In this document: positions 18,969 to 28,800 of the stretch, piece after piece | Layout of the letters: each line of letters starts with the position of its first letter | How positions within the stretch are numbered: position 1 is the first letter of the stretch | Origin: Dyadobacter alkalitolerans DSM 23607 | GTDB lineage: Bacteria; Bacteroidota; Bacteroidia; Cytophagales; Spirosomataceae | Assembly: GCF_000428845.1 (NCBI RefSeq) | Contig: NZ_AUAS01000009.1 | Location: 62,001-126,000, forward strand | Direction: 5' to 3' | Length of the DNA stretch: 64,000 bases | Program-made: the position numbers and the translations under genes | The notes under the pieces: generated by a model | Told to the model about the DNA's origin: nothing | What the model saw: the letters and a program-made list of their open reading frames with translations, nothing else | Databases searched by the model: none

Positions 18969-20126
18969 ATGAAGATGAAAAATCATATCATTATTTGCCT
19001 GAGCTTGCTGCTCCTATTTTCCTGCACAGATAAGGAGTCAAGGGAAACCGAACAGCCGGAAAGCGCCGCCTCGGACTCCGCACAAACGGAAAAAATGGTG
19101 TCCATCAGCGATGCCCAGCAGAAAAGCGTGGGCATAGAAGTGGGTACACCGGCGATGGAAAATATCAGTGGCGTATTATCGCTGCAAGGGAAAATCGACG
19201 TGCCGCCCCAAAGCACGATAAGCCTTAGCTTTCCGCTCGGCGGCTATCTGAAATCCACCAAAATGCTTCCGGGCATGCACGTGCGCAAGGGCGAAGTGTT
19301 GGCCGAATTGGAGGATATGCAGTTCATCCAGCTCCAACAGGATTATCTCACCGCCAGGGAAAAACTCCTCCTTGCAGAGTTCGAGTTTACCCGCCAGCGC
19401 GACCTGAATGCAAGCAAGGCCAGCAGTGACCGTGTCTTTCAGCAAGCCAGGGCCGAAATGGAAACCCAGCGCATACTGGCCAGCGCCTTGGCACAAAAAC
19501 TCGAAGTGATCGGGATTGATCCGGCTCATCTTAAAGCCGACAGGATTTCTAAAAGTGTGTCCATTAAATCGCCTATTAATGGTTTTGTTTCCAAAGTCAA
19601 TGTTAATGTGGGCAAATACACCGCGCCTACGGATATGCTGTTTGAGCTTGTGAATCCGAACGACATTCATCTGGTTTTGAATGTGTTTGAAAAAGACCTC
19701 GGCGCGTTGTCGGTAGGCCAGCGCGTTACCGCATTTACCAATGGTGACCCGTCCAAGAAATTCCAGGCAGAAATTATCCTGATCACCAAAAGCCTCGACC
19801 AGGACAGGATGGCGGAGGTGCACTGCCATTTTGCAAAATACAATTCCGGGCTCGTGCCAGGCATGTTCATGAACGGCGAGGTGTCGTTCAGTAGTAAAAA
19901 AGCACTTACCGTTCCCGAGGATGCGCTTGTGCGCTGGGAGAACAAATTTTACGTTTTCACCGACAATGGCAGCGGCAATTTTGAAATGATCCACGTCAAA
20001 CCCGGCGTCATTAACCAGGGCAAGCAACAAATTGAAGCAACCGGCATCGACGACAGCACCAGGCTCGTTGTGAAGAACGCTTACGCATTGCTCATGAAGA
20101 TCAAGAATACAGAAAAGGATGGCTAG
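18969..20126 (+). CDS. CzcB-type RND periplasmic adaptor lipoprotein
   Basis: This 385-residue membrane-fusion protein has a lipoprotein signal (LLLLFSC, Cys19) and an acidic low-complexity linker. It then shows the barrel-sandwich hybrid and hairpin pattern of HlyD/CzcB adaptors: KTKMLPGMHVRKGEVLAEL-type lipoyl half-motif near 95-115, a coiled-coil hairpin (about 120-175), and the second half SPINGFVSKVNVNVGKYT near 200. It links the RND pump to the outer-membrane factor and can help deliver metal. It starts one base after the pump stop. Confidence 0.92.
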   Translation: MKMKNHIIICLSLLLLFSCTDKESRETEQPESAASDSAQTEKMVSISDAQQKSVGIEVGTPAMENISGVLSLQGKIDVPPQSTISLSFPLGGYLKSTKMLPGMHVRKGEVLAELEDMQFIQLQQDYLTAREKLLLAEFEFTRQRDLNASKASSDRVFQQARAEMETQRILASALAQKLEVIGIDPAHLKADRISKSVSIKSPINGFVSKVNVNVGKYTAPTDMLFELVNPNDIHLVLNVFEKDLGALSVGQRVTAFTNGDPSKKFQAEIILITKSLDQDRMAEVHCHFAKYNSGLVPGMFMNGEVSFSSKKALTVPEDALVRWENKFYVFTDNGSGNFEMIHVKPGVINQGKQQIEATGIDDSTRLVVKNAYALLMKIKNTEKDG

Positions 20127-20161
20127 GGTTTATTGTTATAGTGCAAACAGATTCGAAAAAT

Positions 20162-20175
20162 TGCAAACGTTTGCA
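20162..20175. promoter_or_regulatory. Perfect palindrome upstream of inositol phosphate synthase
   Basis: TGCAAACGTTTGCA is a perfect 14-base palindrome 130 bases before the Ino1 start. CG-centred palindromes with TGCAAACG arms are typical LacI/GalR-family operators. A further half-site (GTGCAAACA) lies about 20 bases upstream at 20141-20149. The regulator is not in the window. Confidence 0.5.
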
Positions 20176-20304
20176 TAAAATTCAACAAAAGTTTAAAATA
20201 CAGGACAAAACCGCTTTATTTGTATTTGAAGGCCTATTTGTTTCAAAATATAATTAGAAAAATAAGCTGGGTTTGAAAAAGTAAAATTTAAACAAAAAAT
20301 ACAA

Positions 20305-21513
20305 ATGTCGAATAGATCCGGACGAATCAAAGTTGCCATCGTTGGCGTTGGAAATTGTGCGAGTTCATTGGTGCAGGGCGTTGAATATTATACCAAGTTT
20401 TCCGAGCTTAAATCGGGATTAATGGCAGATGATATCGGGGGTTATAAAGCCGCAGATATTGAATTTGTCTGCGCTTTTGAAGTGGATGAAAGAAAGATCG
20501 GTTTGCCTTTGAGAGAAGCCATTTTTGCCAAACCCAACTGCACAATTGTCCTGAATAGTGACATCAAATCCGATGCGCCCGTGTACACGTCGCCCGTCCT
20601 GGATGGTGTTTCGGCACAAATGGCAGCATACCCGGCTGAAAACCGTTTTGTGATCAAGAGTGAGTTGGCAGAAACGGATCTCCTGGCCCAAAGCGAGCAG
20701 TATAATAAAGATTTGGTAGCCTCCATGCGCAGTAAAATAGTTGCGCAGCTCCGGCAGCATGAAGCAGAAGTGCTGATTAACTATCTGCCGGTTGGATCAC
20801 AGCTGGCAACCGAATTTTACGCTGAGATCTGCCTGGAACTGGGCATCTCGCTGGTCAATTGCATCCCGGTTTTCATTGCTTCTGATCCACAGTGGGAGCA
20901 GCGTTTCGTTGATGCAGGCATTCCGATCATTGGCGACGATATGCGCAGCCAGTTTGGTGCCAGCATTGTCTCTCAAATGTTGCAGGAACTCGCTTTCGAG
21001 CGTGGACATCATGTGAAGGCGCACATTCAGCGAAATGTAGGCGGCAACACCGACTTTCTGAATATGGAAGATAAAGCGCGGCTCAAATCAAAGAAAATCT
21101 CCAAAGAGAATGTCATCCGCGCGCAAAACGACATTCGCGGCATTTCCACGCAGGACAGCTTCCTGCACGCGGGACCGTCGGAATACATTGCTTATTATGG
21201 CGATAATAAGGTGGCCAATTTCCGGCTGGAACTCGAAGGATTCATGGGAGCGCCTGTGATCCTGGACGCGCAGCTCTCGGTTCAGGACTCGCCCAACTCT
21301 GCGGGCGTGGTCATTGACGCCATTCGTTACGTATATGTAGCGCGGGAAATGGGGCTTGTGGGTGCATTAAGAGGCCCGTCCGCTTCAACCCAAAAAACAC
21401 CGCCCGAGCAAATGATGTTCAGCGATGCCATTTATGAATGCCATGCCCTTGCTAATCGCAAGCTTACCGACTCTACACGCAAGCAGCTGGCGAAAACGGC
21501 CATAGCAGAGTAG
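20305..21513 (+). CDS. ino1: Inositol-3-phosphate synthase
   Basis: This 402-residue cytoplasmic enzyme converts glucose 6-phosphate to 1D-myo-inositol 3-phosphate using NAD+. The N-terminus has the Rossmann motif VAIVGVGNCASSLVQGVEYY, which I recall as almost identical in mycobacterial Ino1. Other matching segments are INYLPVGS, PVFIASDPQWEQRF, GDDMRSQFGAS, NVGGNTDFLNM, SKKISKENVI and VQDSPNSAGVVIDAIR. The length is slightly above the actinobacterial form. In Bacteroidota the product can feed inositol lipids. The next gene is a DapB-like reductase; no phosphatidylinositol synthase is visible nearby. Confidence 0.92.
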   Translation: MSNRSGRIKVAIVGVGNCASSLVQGVEYYTKFSELKSGLMADDIGGYKAADIEFVCAFEVDERKIGLPLREAIFAKPNCTIVLNSDIKSDAPVYTSPVLDGVSAQMAAYPAENRFVIKSELAETDLLAQSEQYNKDLVASMRSKIVAQLRQHEAEVLINYLPVGSQLATEFYAEICLELGISLVNCIPVFIASDPQWEQRFVDAGIPIIGDDMRSQFGASIVSQMLQELAFERGHHVKAHIQRNVGGNTDFLNMEDKARLKSKKISKENVIRAQNDIRGISTQDSFLHAGPSEYIAYYGDNKVANFRLELEGFMGAPVILDAQLSVQDSPNSAGVVIDAIRYVYVAREMGLVGALRGPSASTQKTPPEQMMFSDAIYECHALANRKLTDSTRKQLAKTAIAE

Positions 21514-21669
21514 TCAATGTATAAATACGCATCGATATCCTGGTTTAAGCTTTCCTAACCCGGGTTTCGTTTGCATTACTGACCATTTCTTCTGAATATT
21601 CGTTGCCTGGATAATGTGCACATGGTCCAGGCAACGGGAAGAAATCGAAGTTTAAAATCGTTGTCGAAA

Positions 21670-22335
21670 ATGAAAGTGTTTGTTGTTGGTTCGGGTAAGT
21701 TGGCAAGTGCAATCCTTTCGGCCGCTGCGACCTTTCAAAACTGCGGGCTCATTCCCTGGGAACCTGAATTTCAGCAAACAACGGAAAAGGCAATGATCCT
21801 GCATTGCGGTTCCGGGCGACAGATTGCTGATTGCATAAGGTTCTGCCAGCAAACAGGTTCTGCTTTCATTGAGCTCTCCACTGGCCTGGAAACGGAACAT
21901 ATGACACCCAGTTGTCCACTCATTATTTGTCCGAACACTTCCATGTTAATGCTCCGGACGATGGCTATGTTAGGTCAGTTTGGAAGGCATTTCAAGGATT
22001 ATCAGATTTCCATCACAGAATCGCATCAGGCCGCGAAACAGACCGAGGCGGGGACGGCTTATAATTTTGCCGAGTCGCTCGCATTTCCGGTTAAAAAGAT
22101 TGTTTCCGTGCGCGATCCGGAAACGCAATCAGCCGAAATCAGCATTCCGGATGAATTTCTTGGTAAACACGCTTATCATAAAATCACTATCCAGGATGGC
22201 AATGATACATTGACCATTGAAACAAAAGTCCTTGGCCATGCGTCCTATGCCGCCGGCGTAAGGCAGATTATTGATTTGATAATGAAAACTGACCTGGAAA
22301 ACAGGCGCTATAATGTTCTGGAATTAATGCAATAG
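21670..22335 (+). CDS. DapB-like dihydrodipicolinate reductase family protein
   Basis: This 221-residue protein starts at ATG 21670 (MKVFVVGSGKLASAIL), which puts the Rossmann glycine loop at the N-terminus; an upstream in-frame GTG at 21616 would add an 18-residue tail. The C-terminal half carries a DapB-like motif, ESHQAAKQTEAGTAYNFAESL, in which the SxHHxxKxDAPSGTA signature of lysine-pathway DapB is only partly kept: the second His is Gln and the DAPS part is QTEA. The active-site Lys and GTA remain. It may be a divergent DapB paralogue with another substrate rather than the lysine enzyme. It lies between ino1 and a small membrane protein on the same strand. Confidence 0.7.
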   Translation: MKVFVVGSGKLASAILSAAATFQNCGLIPWEPEFQQTTEKAMILHCGSGRQIADCIRFCQQTGSAFIELSTGLETEHMTPSCPLIICPNTSMLMLRTMAMLGQFGRHFKDYQISITESHQAAKQTEAGTAYNFAESLAFPVKKIVSVRDPETQSAEISIPDEFLGKHAYHKITIQDGNDTLTIETKVLGHASYAAGVRQIIDLIMKTDLENRRYNVLELMQ

Positions 22336-22345
22336 CAACAAGCAC

Positions 22346-22696
22346 ATGAATACGAAAGCATCCTTTTTTGATAAGAAACTGATGATTAGCTCCATGATCG
22401 TGATTGTCGGCAGCGCGATTGCTGTTGCGGTTATCAAGGGCGCGGAAAGCATTCATTTACCCTACATTGTTGCCGTGCTGACCGCCGTTTCTTTGGGATT
22501 TGTAGAGCCCCGTAAAGGCTGGTTTTTGGCATTGTTACAATGCACCCTTATGCTGGCAGGCTACTTCCTTTTTACCGATTTACCCGAAAACAAAGCCCGG
22601 CAAGAGCTCGAAAATTTCAGTCTGTATGGCTCGCTCATCCTGACATTCGTTGCCAGTTTTTTGGGTGGTTTCATCAAACGAGCTTTCAATACTTAG
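22346..22696 (+). CDS. Small multi-pass membrane protein
   Basis: This 116-residue protein has about four hydrophobic helices (roughly 11-30, 38-53, 57-77 and 91-111) and ends in a basic tail (GGFIKRAFNT). I do not recognise a family beyond a generic small integral membrane protein. It starts ten bases after the DapB-like gene and is probably in the same transcript. It converges with the CE15 gene, with only 13 bases between stops. Confidence 0.65.
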   Translation: MNTKASFFDKKLMISSMIVIVGSAIAVAVIKGAESIHLPYIVAVLTAVSLGFVEPRKGWFLALLQCTLMLAGYFLFTDLPENKARQELENFSLYGSLILTFVASFLGGFIKRAFNT

Positions 22697-22709
22697 GAAG
22701 CGACCGCTC

Positions 22710-24035
22710 TTACAAATACTTTTTCATATAATTAATAATATGCGTCCAGTCGCCGGGGAGCACGCTGTGTCCGCCGTCGTGCATGAAGTAACCGAGCTCA
22801 TTCATGAGTAAGGAGGTGTCACCCGCGGCAGGCATAACCTGCGTTTCGGGGCCTTTTTCCTTAAATAATTTGTAAACCGGAGCCGCCGCAACAGCCGCTA
22901 AAAACTCGCCTTTCGGATCCGACCAGTAGTCGGTGCTGCCTGTTTGGAGCAGCAATGGTCTGGGTGCAATTAGAGATATCAGCATATGTCCGTCCACGGG
23001 CAAGCTGTTTACATTGGCCGCATAGTCATGGTATTTGGGCGCAAACTGATATAAATACCGGCTCGGATCAGAAATGTGCTGGATTGTTTCGCCATAATGC
23101 CGCCTGCTCAGCGCCGCGCCGCCTTCGCCGGAAATGCTGGCGATAATGACTTTGTAACGCGGATCATGCGCCCCCGCCCATAGCACTGTTTTGCCCAAAC
23201 GCGAAGCACCTTGCAATGCAACGCGCTTACTGTCAATCGATTTGTCCGTTTCGAAATAATCCATAGCACGGCTCAGTCCCCAGCCCCATGCTGCTATGGC
23301 GCCCCACTCGTCGGGTGCGGTCTGTGTTTGTCCGGGTTGTAAATAAACGCTGCGGATCCCGTGCTTGATGCCATCTTTGAAATCCGGCTCAATATCGCCG
23401 TAATAAACCGTTGCAAACCCAAAACCGGCATCGATAAACTGCTCCACATTCATTTTTCCAAATGCCGTAGGCTTATCTGCTTTCACACGCTGGCCTTCTT
23501 TATTCCAGACATTGCCTATCATTAATCCAGGATCATCAATCAGCTGATTATAAGCAATGAATGAAATGTTCATCAGCAACGGAACAGGTTTGGACGCCGC
23601 CGCCGGTGTGTATAGGACCAGGTTCATTTTATGGTCTGCTGTGTCTTTGGTAAAGTAAACCGTAACCTGCTTGCGGGTCGCTTTCCCATTGAATGCAGGC
23701 GTTCCTTTATCAAAAACTGTAATGTGCATATCCGCCGGGCGACCAGGCATTTTACCAAATTGTGACTCTTCAAACAACTTCACAATTTCTGGCCGACGCT
23801 TTTTTGTCCAAACCTCCGCACTGGTCACTTTCTGCCCGTCATTGGTTTTCAGTGGATCGGGCAGGGTGTAAGTGCCTACTGAATCTTCGGAATAATTCAC
23901 CGGAAAACCGGCAACCATGGTCGGGCGGTTCGCGACTTGCTGCTGCGCGGTCCCCAGGTGGCCAACGGACAAAAAACTGCCTGCTAACCACCATGTAGTG
24001 GCCGTGCGGAACGGGAGTTTTGAAAAAAAATTCAT
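22710..24035 (-). CDS. CE15 glucuronoyl esterase
   Basis: This 441-residue secreted alpha/beta hydrolase has a signal peptide (about 1-31, ending GTAQQ). The CE15 nucleophile motif GASRLGK is present with Ser278. SGEGGAALSRR follows and contains the conserved arginine/acid region; APRPLLLQTG and the catalytic-histidine segment HDGGHSVLPGDW lie near the C-terminus. CE15 enzymes cleave the ester between 4-O-methyl-glucuronic acid on xylan and lignin alcohols. The gene runs opposite to its neighbours and is divergent from the sigma factor. Annotation pipelines may label it acetylxylan esterase, but the GxSRxGK motif favours CE15. Confidence 0.85.
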   Translation of the reverse strand: MNFFSKLPFRTATTWWLAGSFLSVGHLGTAQQQVANRPTMVAGFPVNYSEDSVGTYTLPDPLKTNDGQKVTSAEVWTKKRRPEIVKLFEESQFGKMPGRPADMHITVFDKGTPAFNGKATRKQVTVYFTKDTADHKMNLVLYTPAAASKPVPLLMNISFIAYNQLIDDPGLMIGNVWNKEGQRVKADKPTAFGKMNVEQFIDAGFGFATVYYGDIEPDFKDGIKHGIRSVYLQPGQTQTAPDEWGAIAAWGWGLSRAMDYFETDKSIDSKRVALQGASRLGKTVLWAGAHDPRYKVIIASISGEGGAALSRRHYGETIQHISDPSRYLYQFAPKYHDYAANVNSLPVDGHMLISLIAPRPLLLQTGSTDYWSDPKGEFLAAVAAAPVYKLFKEKGPETQVMPAAGDTSLLMNELGYFMHDGGHSVLPGDWTHIINYMKKYL

Positions 24036-24136
24036 TGAACTATTTTTTAATTATTTTAACATTATATAAGACACATCCCATGCTTTTGCCGATAATGTAG
24101 CATTGACACTTATTAATTCCAAAATCCAGAAAAGCG

Positions 24137-24718
24137 GTGACAGACGTGTACAGCACTTATTCCGAAGAAACATTGATGAAACTCATTTGTCAGTGTGACG
24201 AAGAACTGGCCTTTCGCGAATTATACAGGCGTCACGCGCGGCTGCTCGTTCACATTGCTATAAGGAAGACGGGACTGAAATCTATCGCCGAAGATCTTGT
24301 GCAGGAAACATTTGTCAAATTCTGGCTTGGCAGAAACAAGTTCGACATTCAGAAAAATATCCAGGCTTACCTGAATGGCATGCTGAAAAACAGCATTATC
24401 AATTACTTCCATCAAGAGCAGAAAAAAAGAACGACCACATTCCTGGACGATGAAGAGGTGCTCGACAATGACACCAGCGAATATCTGGAATTCAATAATC
24501 TCCATGAATTTTACGAGCAATCACTGCTCAAACTGCCGCAGAAATGCCGTGAGGTTTTTATCCTGAGCCGGAAAGGCTATTCGCTTAAAGAAATCGCAGC
24601 TTCCATGGACATCTCTGAAAAAACCGTTGAAGCACACATCAGCAAAGCGTTAAAAATCCTTCGCGTAGAAATGAAGGATTACATCGCATTTGCCGTCCTT
24701 TTTCTCCCGGTAATTTGA
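24137..24718 (+). CDS. ECF-type RNA polymerase sigma-70 factor
   Basis: This 193-residue protein is an extracytoplasmic-function sigma factor. Region 2 spans about residues 22-90 (ELAFRELYRRHARLL, IAEDLVQETFVKFW). Region 4 spans about 130-180 (LPQKCREVFILSRKGYSLKEIAASMDISEKTVEAHISKALK). The GTG start is preferred because the next Met (residue 14) would cut into the family's N-terminal helix. With the FecR-like gene 106 bases downstream and an STN-containing SusC next, it forms the trans-envelope relay by which import of a glycan activates its own susCD operon. Confidence 0.93.
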   Translation: MTDVYSTYSEETLMKLICQCDEELAFRELYRRHARLLVHIAIRKTGLKSIAEDLVQETFVKFWLGRNKFDIQKNIQAYLNGMLKNSIINYFHQEQKKRTTTFLDDEEVLDNDTSEYLEFNNLHEFYEQSLLKLPQKCREVFILSRKGYSLKEIAASMDISEKTVEAHISKALKILRVEMKDYIAFAVLFLPVI

Positions 24719-24824
24719 CCGATCCAATTTTTTAAAAAAAAATTTACATTTCGACTAAGGGTTGCGCAGGTATTTGATAGACTGTACTATTGAAACCTGT
24801 TAATAAGTGTAAAGTCTACACCTA

Positions 24825-25811
24825 ATGAAGCACCCTAAACCTTCATCCGAAATTTTAAGAAAATACCTGAGCGGCACATGCAGTGATGCCGAAAGTCAGG
24901 AGGTGAATGATTGGTATCAAAGTCTGGACGCGGAACATCCGGAACTTTGGACGGGCACAGAAGAGGAAAATCTGTACAACCGCATTCAGGTGCGGATCGC
25001 TGAAACGGAAAAAACGCTTTTAAAGCCTGCTCGGATGGCGACGTTATGGACCTTCGCACTCCGGGTTGCGGCGGTGTTGTGTATCGGCCTGGGCATTGGT
25101 TATTATTTATATTTAAAACCAAATAAAACAGTTTCCGAAAGAAGTGCATCGGTTTCCGACTGGATGAGTTTCAAAAACCTGGAAAAGAAAGTGAACCGTT
25201 ACACCCTTCCCGACAGCACGACGGTTTGGCTGAGCCCCGGCGCGACTTTGTCTTATGCCCAAGCATTCACGGAGCGAAAAGTGCGGTTTTCGGGAGAAGC
25301 TTTTTTCGATGTGACGCCTGACAAGCTGCATCCGTTTGAGATCATCTCAGGTGATATGAAAACCCGGGTGTTGGGAACAAGTTTCAATGTCCGCGCCAAT
25401 GCCGGCGAAGCAACTTGCCAGGTGACGGTCGTTACAGGCGTGGTGGAAGTAGAATCGGTGAAAGAGAAAAAACCGGTGGTTTTGCGGCCGGCACAGCAAG
25501 TGGTTTTTGCCAAAAACAGCAATGCATTAACTGTCAAGACATTGCGTGAAAACAACGAAACCAAAGAAGCCTGGCAGAGCGTCTCCCTGGTATTCGACGA
25601 GGCGCCTATGGAGGAAGTGGCTGAGCGTTTGGGCAGGATCTTCAAAGTCAGCTTTGTATTCAAAGATCCGCAGATCAGGAAGTGCAAATTAAAAGTGGAT
25701 TTCAATAACCAGCGGCTTGCCGAAATTCTCGATATGATCGATGCCTTGTTAGGAACGACTTACGAGATAGAGGGAGACAAAATTACGTTTGGCGGCGAAG
25801 GCTGTCATTAA
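24825..25811 (+). CDS. FecR-family anti-sigma factor
   Basis: This 328-residue single-pass membrane protein holds the upstream sigma factor until the SusC signalling domain is occupied. The cytoplasmic N-terminal tail (1 to about 72) has SEILRKYLSGTCSDAESQEVNDWY. A transmembrane helix lies at about 78-96. The periplasmic FecR domain (about 120-220) includes TLPDSTTVWLSPGATLSY and VLGTSFNVRA. A C-terminal DUF4974-like domain (about 255-325, VFDEAPMEEVAERLGRIF) is the part expected to contact the STN domain of the transporter. It sits between its sigma factor and the PUL 2 SusC. Confidence 0.93.
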   Translation: MKHPKPSSEILRKYLSGTCSDAESQEVNDWYQSLDAEHPELWTGTEEENLYNRIQVRIAETEKTLLKPARMATLWTFALRVAAVLCIGLGIGYYLYLKPNKTVSERSASVSDWMSFKNLEKKVNRYTLPDSTTVWLSPGATLSYAQAFTERKVRFSGEAFFDVTPDKLHPFEIISGDMKTRVLGTSFNVRANAGEATCQVTVVTGVVEVESVKEKKPVVLRPAQQVVFAKNSNALTVKTLRENNETKEAWQSVSLVFDEAPMEEVAERLGRIFKVSFVFKDPQIRKCKLKVDFNNQRLAEILDMIDALLGTTYEIEGDKITFGGEGCH

Positions 25812-25894
25812 GAAGATGCGGTTCATTAACTCGCCCTGAGGCAGTTAAGCAGGATAGTGATTGCTAACATTTTTAACCGATTCACTGTAAACTT

Positions 25895-28800
25895 ATGAAA
25901 AAACCTTTTCATCCACGGCATGGATTGCTACTCAAAATCATGCAAATGACAATCTACCAACTATTATGTATCGGCCTCTGCTCGGCAATGGCCTTTGCGC
26001 ATAAGTCACCGGCCCAGGAACTCCTCAACAAGGGCGTTACGCTGGAATTGAAGAATGTGATTTTGAATGAAGCACTGATCAAAATCGAGAACGAAACGAA
26101 GGTGAAATTCGCCTATTCCAGCAACCTCGTAAGCTTGCAGCACATTGTCAGCATTGAAGCGCGGAAAGAAAAGCTGGACGCCGTGCTCGACCGCCTGCTG
26201 ACGCCGCTCGCCATCGCTTACCGCGTCAAAAACAACCAGATCCTTTTATCCAGATCGGCCAAGAAAGCGACCTCGCTGCAAACCGCTGACGAGCCGACCA
26301 TCGCGCCGGTGGTGGCGGATATTACGGTGAGGGGAACGGTCAAGACGCCGGAAACCAATGAGCCGCTGCCGGGTGTGAGCATTATTTTGAAAGGGTCCCA
26401 AAGAGGAACGACGACCGATGTTTCAGGTAATTTTCAGATCGACGTTCCGGATGGCAACGCCGTGCTGATCTTTTCATTTGTTGGCTATCTGTCTCAGGAA
26501 GTGAAAGTTGGCAATGCTACGGATTTGAAAGTGGATTTGATCCTGGACACAAAAGCGCTGGATGAAGTGGTGGTTGTAGGCTATGGAACGCAGAAAAAAT
26601 CAACATTAACGGGCTCCATAGCATCCGTGAAAGGAAGTGAAATTGCGGAAAACCCGGTCCCTAACATTTCCAATTCCATCGCAGGACGAGTTGCCGGTGT
26701 GAGCATGCGCCCGAACGGCGGACAACCAGGCAGTGACTCCCCGGCCATCTACATTCGCGGGATTGGCACAACAGGAAATAACCGCCCGCTGGTCGTTGTC
26801 GACGGCATTATCCGCGATAATGTAAACCAGATAGATCCGGGGTCGATTGAAACTGTAACAGTGTTGAAAGATGCCGCGGCAGTTGCACCTTATGGCTTGG
26901 GAGGTGCAAACGGCGTTTTGCTCATTACCACTAAAAAAGGCGCAACAGGCGCTCCAACATTAACATTGAGCAGTTACTATGGCACGCAGACGCCCACTTA
27001 TTATCCCAAGTTGCTGAGCGCGCAGGATTATATGCGTCTTAAAAACGAAGCCTATCTGAACGAAAACCCAACCGGAGCGCAACTTCCGTTTGCCACGGAT
27101 TTGGTTGAAAATTACATTAATCTCAACCGCGAGGATCCCGACAAATATCCGATCAGCAACACCAAGGAACTCGTTAATATGAATGCGCCGATGCAGAACT
27201 ACACATTGCAGCTCAGCGGCGGATCGGAGCGGATCAAATATCAGACGGGGCTGGGCTTCCTGAAACAGAATGGCATGTTTGATCCCGTTAAATATTCGCG
27301 TTACAGCTACAACATCAACATTACGGCTGAGGCCACAAAAACGACAACAGTTTCGCTCTCACTGATCGGCGCCGTGGAGCGCGTTTCTTCTGTGGACACG
27401 GCCGTTTCGGCGGCTAACCTTTTCCGGAATGGTTTCAAATACATTCCCACGCGCAGCCTTTATTACAGCAATGGTTTGTGGGGAGAATTTGCAGGAAACT
27501 CGCCGGTGGGCATTCTGAATGCGGGTTATACCAAAAACAATAACTCCACTTTACTTACCACGATCGCCATCGAACAAAAGCTGCCTTTCATCAAAGGGTT
27601 GAGCGTGAAAGGAACATTCAGCTACGATCCGATGACGCGCACCAAGAAAGGATATCATAAGCCTTTTTACTACTACACCCAGGATCTGAACACAACGCCC
27701 TACACTTACAAAAGGGAAATTTCAACTTCCGAAGGTGGAGCCGCGGCATTCTCCTGGCTGGCACAGCAGTTTATCAAAACACAAACGTTTACATATCAGG
27801 GTTACCTCAATTACCAAAACACATTCGGCAAGCACGACTTCACCGGTTTGCTCGTTGCCGAAGCCAGGAACAACACTTATGAGCTGTTTTCCGCACGCCG
27901 GAACAACTTTGCCGTGGACGTGGATGAGCTCAATATGGGAAGCTCCAACAAGAACGATTTCGACAACGGCGGCACTTCGTCAACCGGCAGCCAGATCGGT
28001 TATGTCTATCGCGTAGGTTATGCTTATGCCGGGAAATATTTGCTGGAAGCGTCAGGCCGTTATGACGGACATTATTACTTCGCACCGGGCAAAAGATGGG
28101 GTTACTTCCCTGCATTCTCAGCGGGTTGGGTGGTTTCGGAAGAAGGTTTTCTCAAAAATTCAGTGAGCTGGGTGGATAACCTGAAAGTGCGCGGATCGTG
28201 GGGGAAATCGGGTAACCTGGCGGGAACGGCGTTTCAATATCTGACGGGCTACAACCTCAATGGCAATGCATATGCATTCGGAACGGGATCCATGGTACAG
28301 GGCGCTATCGTGCCGAATGAGGCTAACCAGAATATTACCTGGGAAATTTCTACCAAAACGGACATTGGTATCGAAGCGGCATTTTGGCGTGGCATGCTGA
28401 CCCTGGAAGCCGATTATTTTCATGAAAAACGCACCGGAATGCTGCTGCCTCCTGCCGTAAGCGTGCCGGTTGAATACGGCCTTGCGCTCGCAGACGAGAA
28501 TGGCGGGATCATGGAAAACAATGGTTTTGAGGTAAGTGCAGGCACCAATCACCGCCTGTCAAACGGGCTGCGACTTGGGCTGAATGCCAATGTTAGCTTT
28601 GCCAAAAACAAAATGATCAAGGTTTATGAAACGGCTGCCACGCGGAACAATCCCAACCGCAGCCGCACAGGCCGCCCGCTAGGAACACAGTTCGGCTACA
28701 AAACCATGGGCATTTTCAGCACGGAAGACGACACCAATGACGACGGGCTCATCAATGCTGCCGATGGTTATAACATTACGCAGTTCGGAACATTGCGCCC

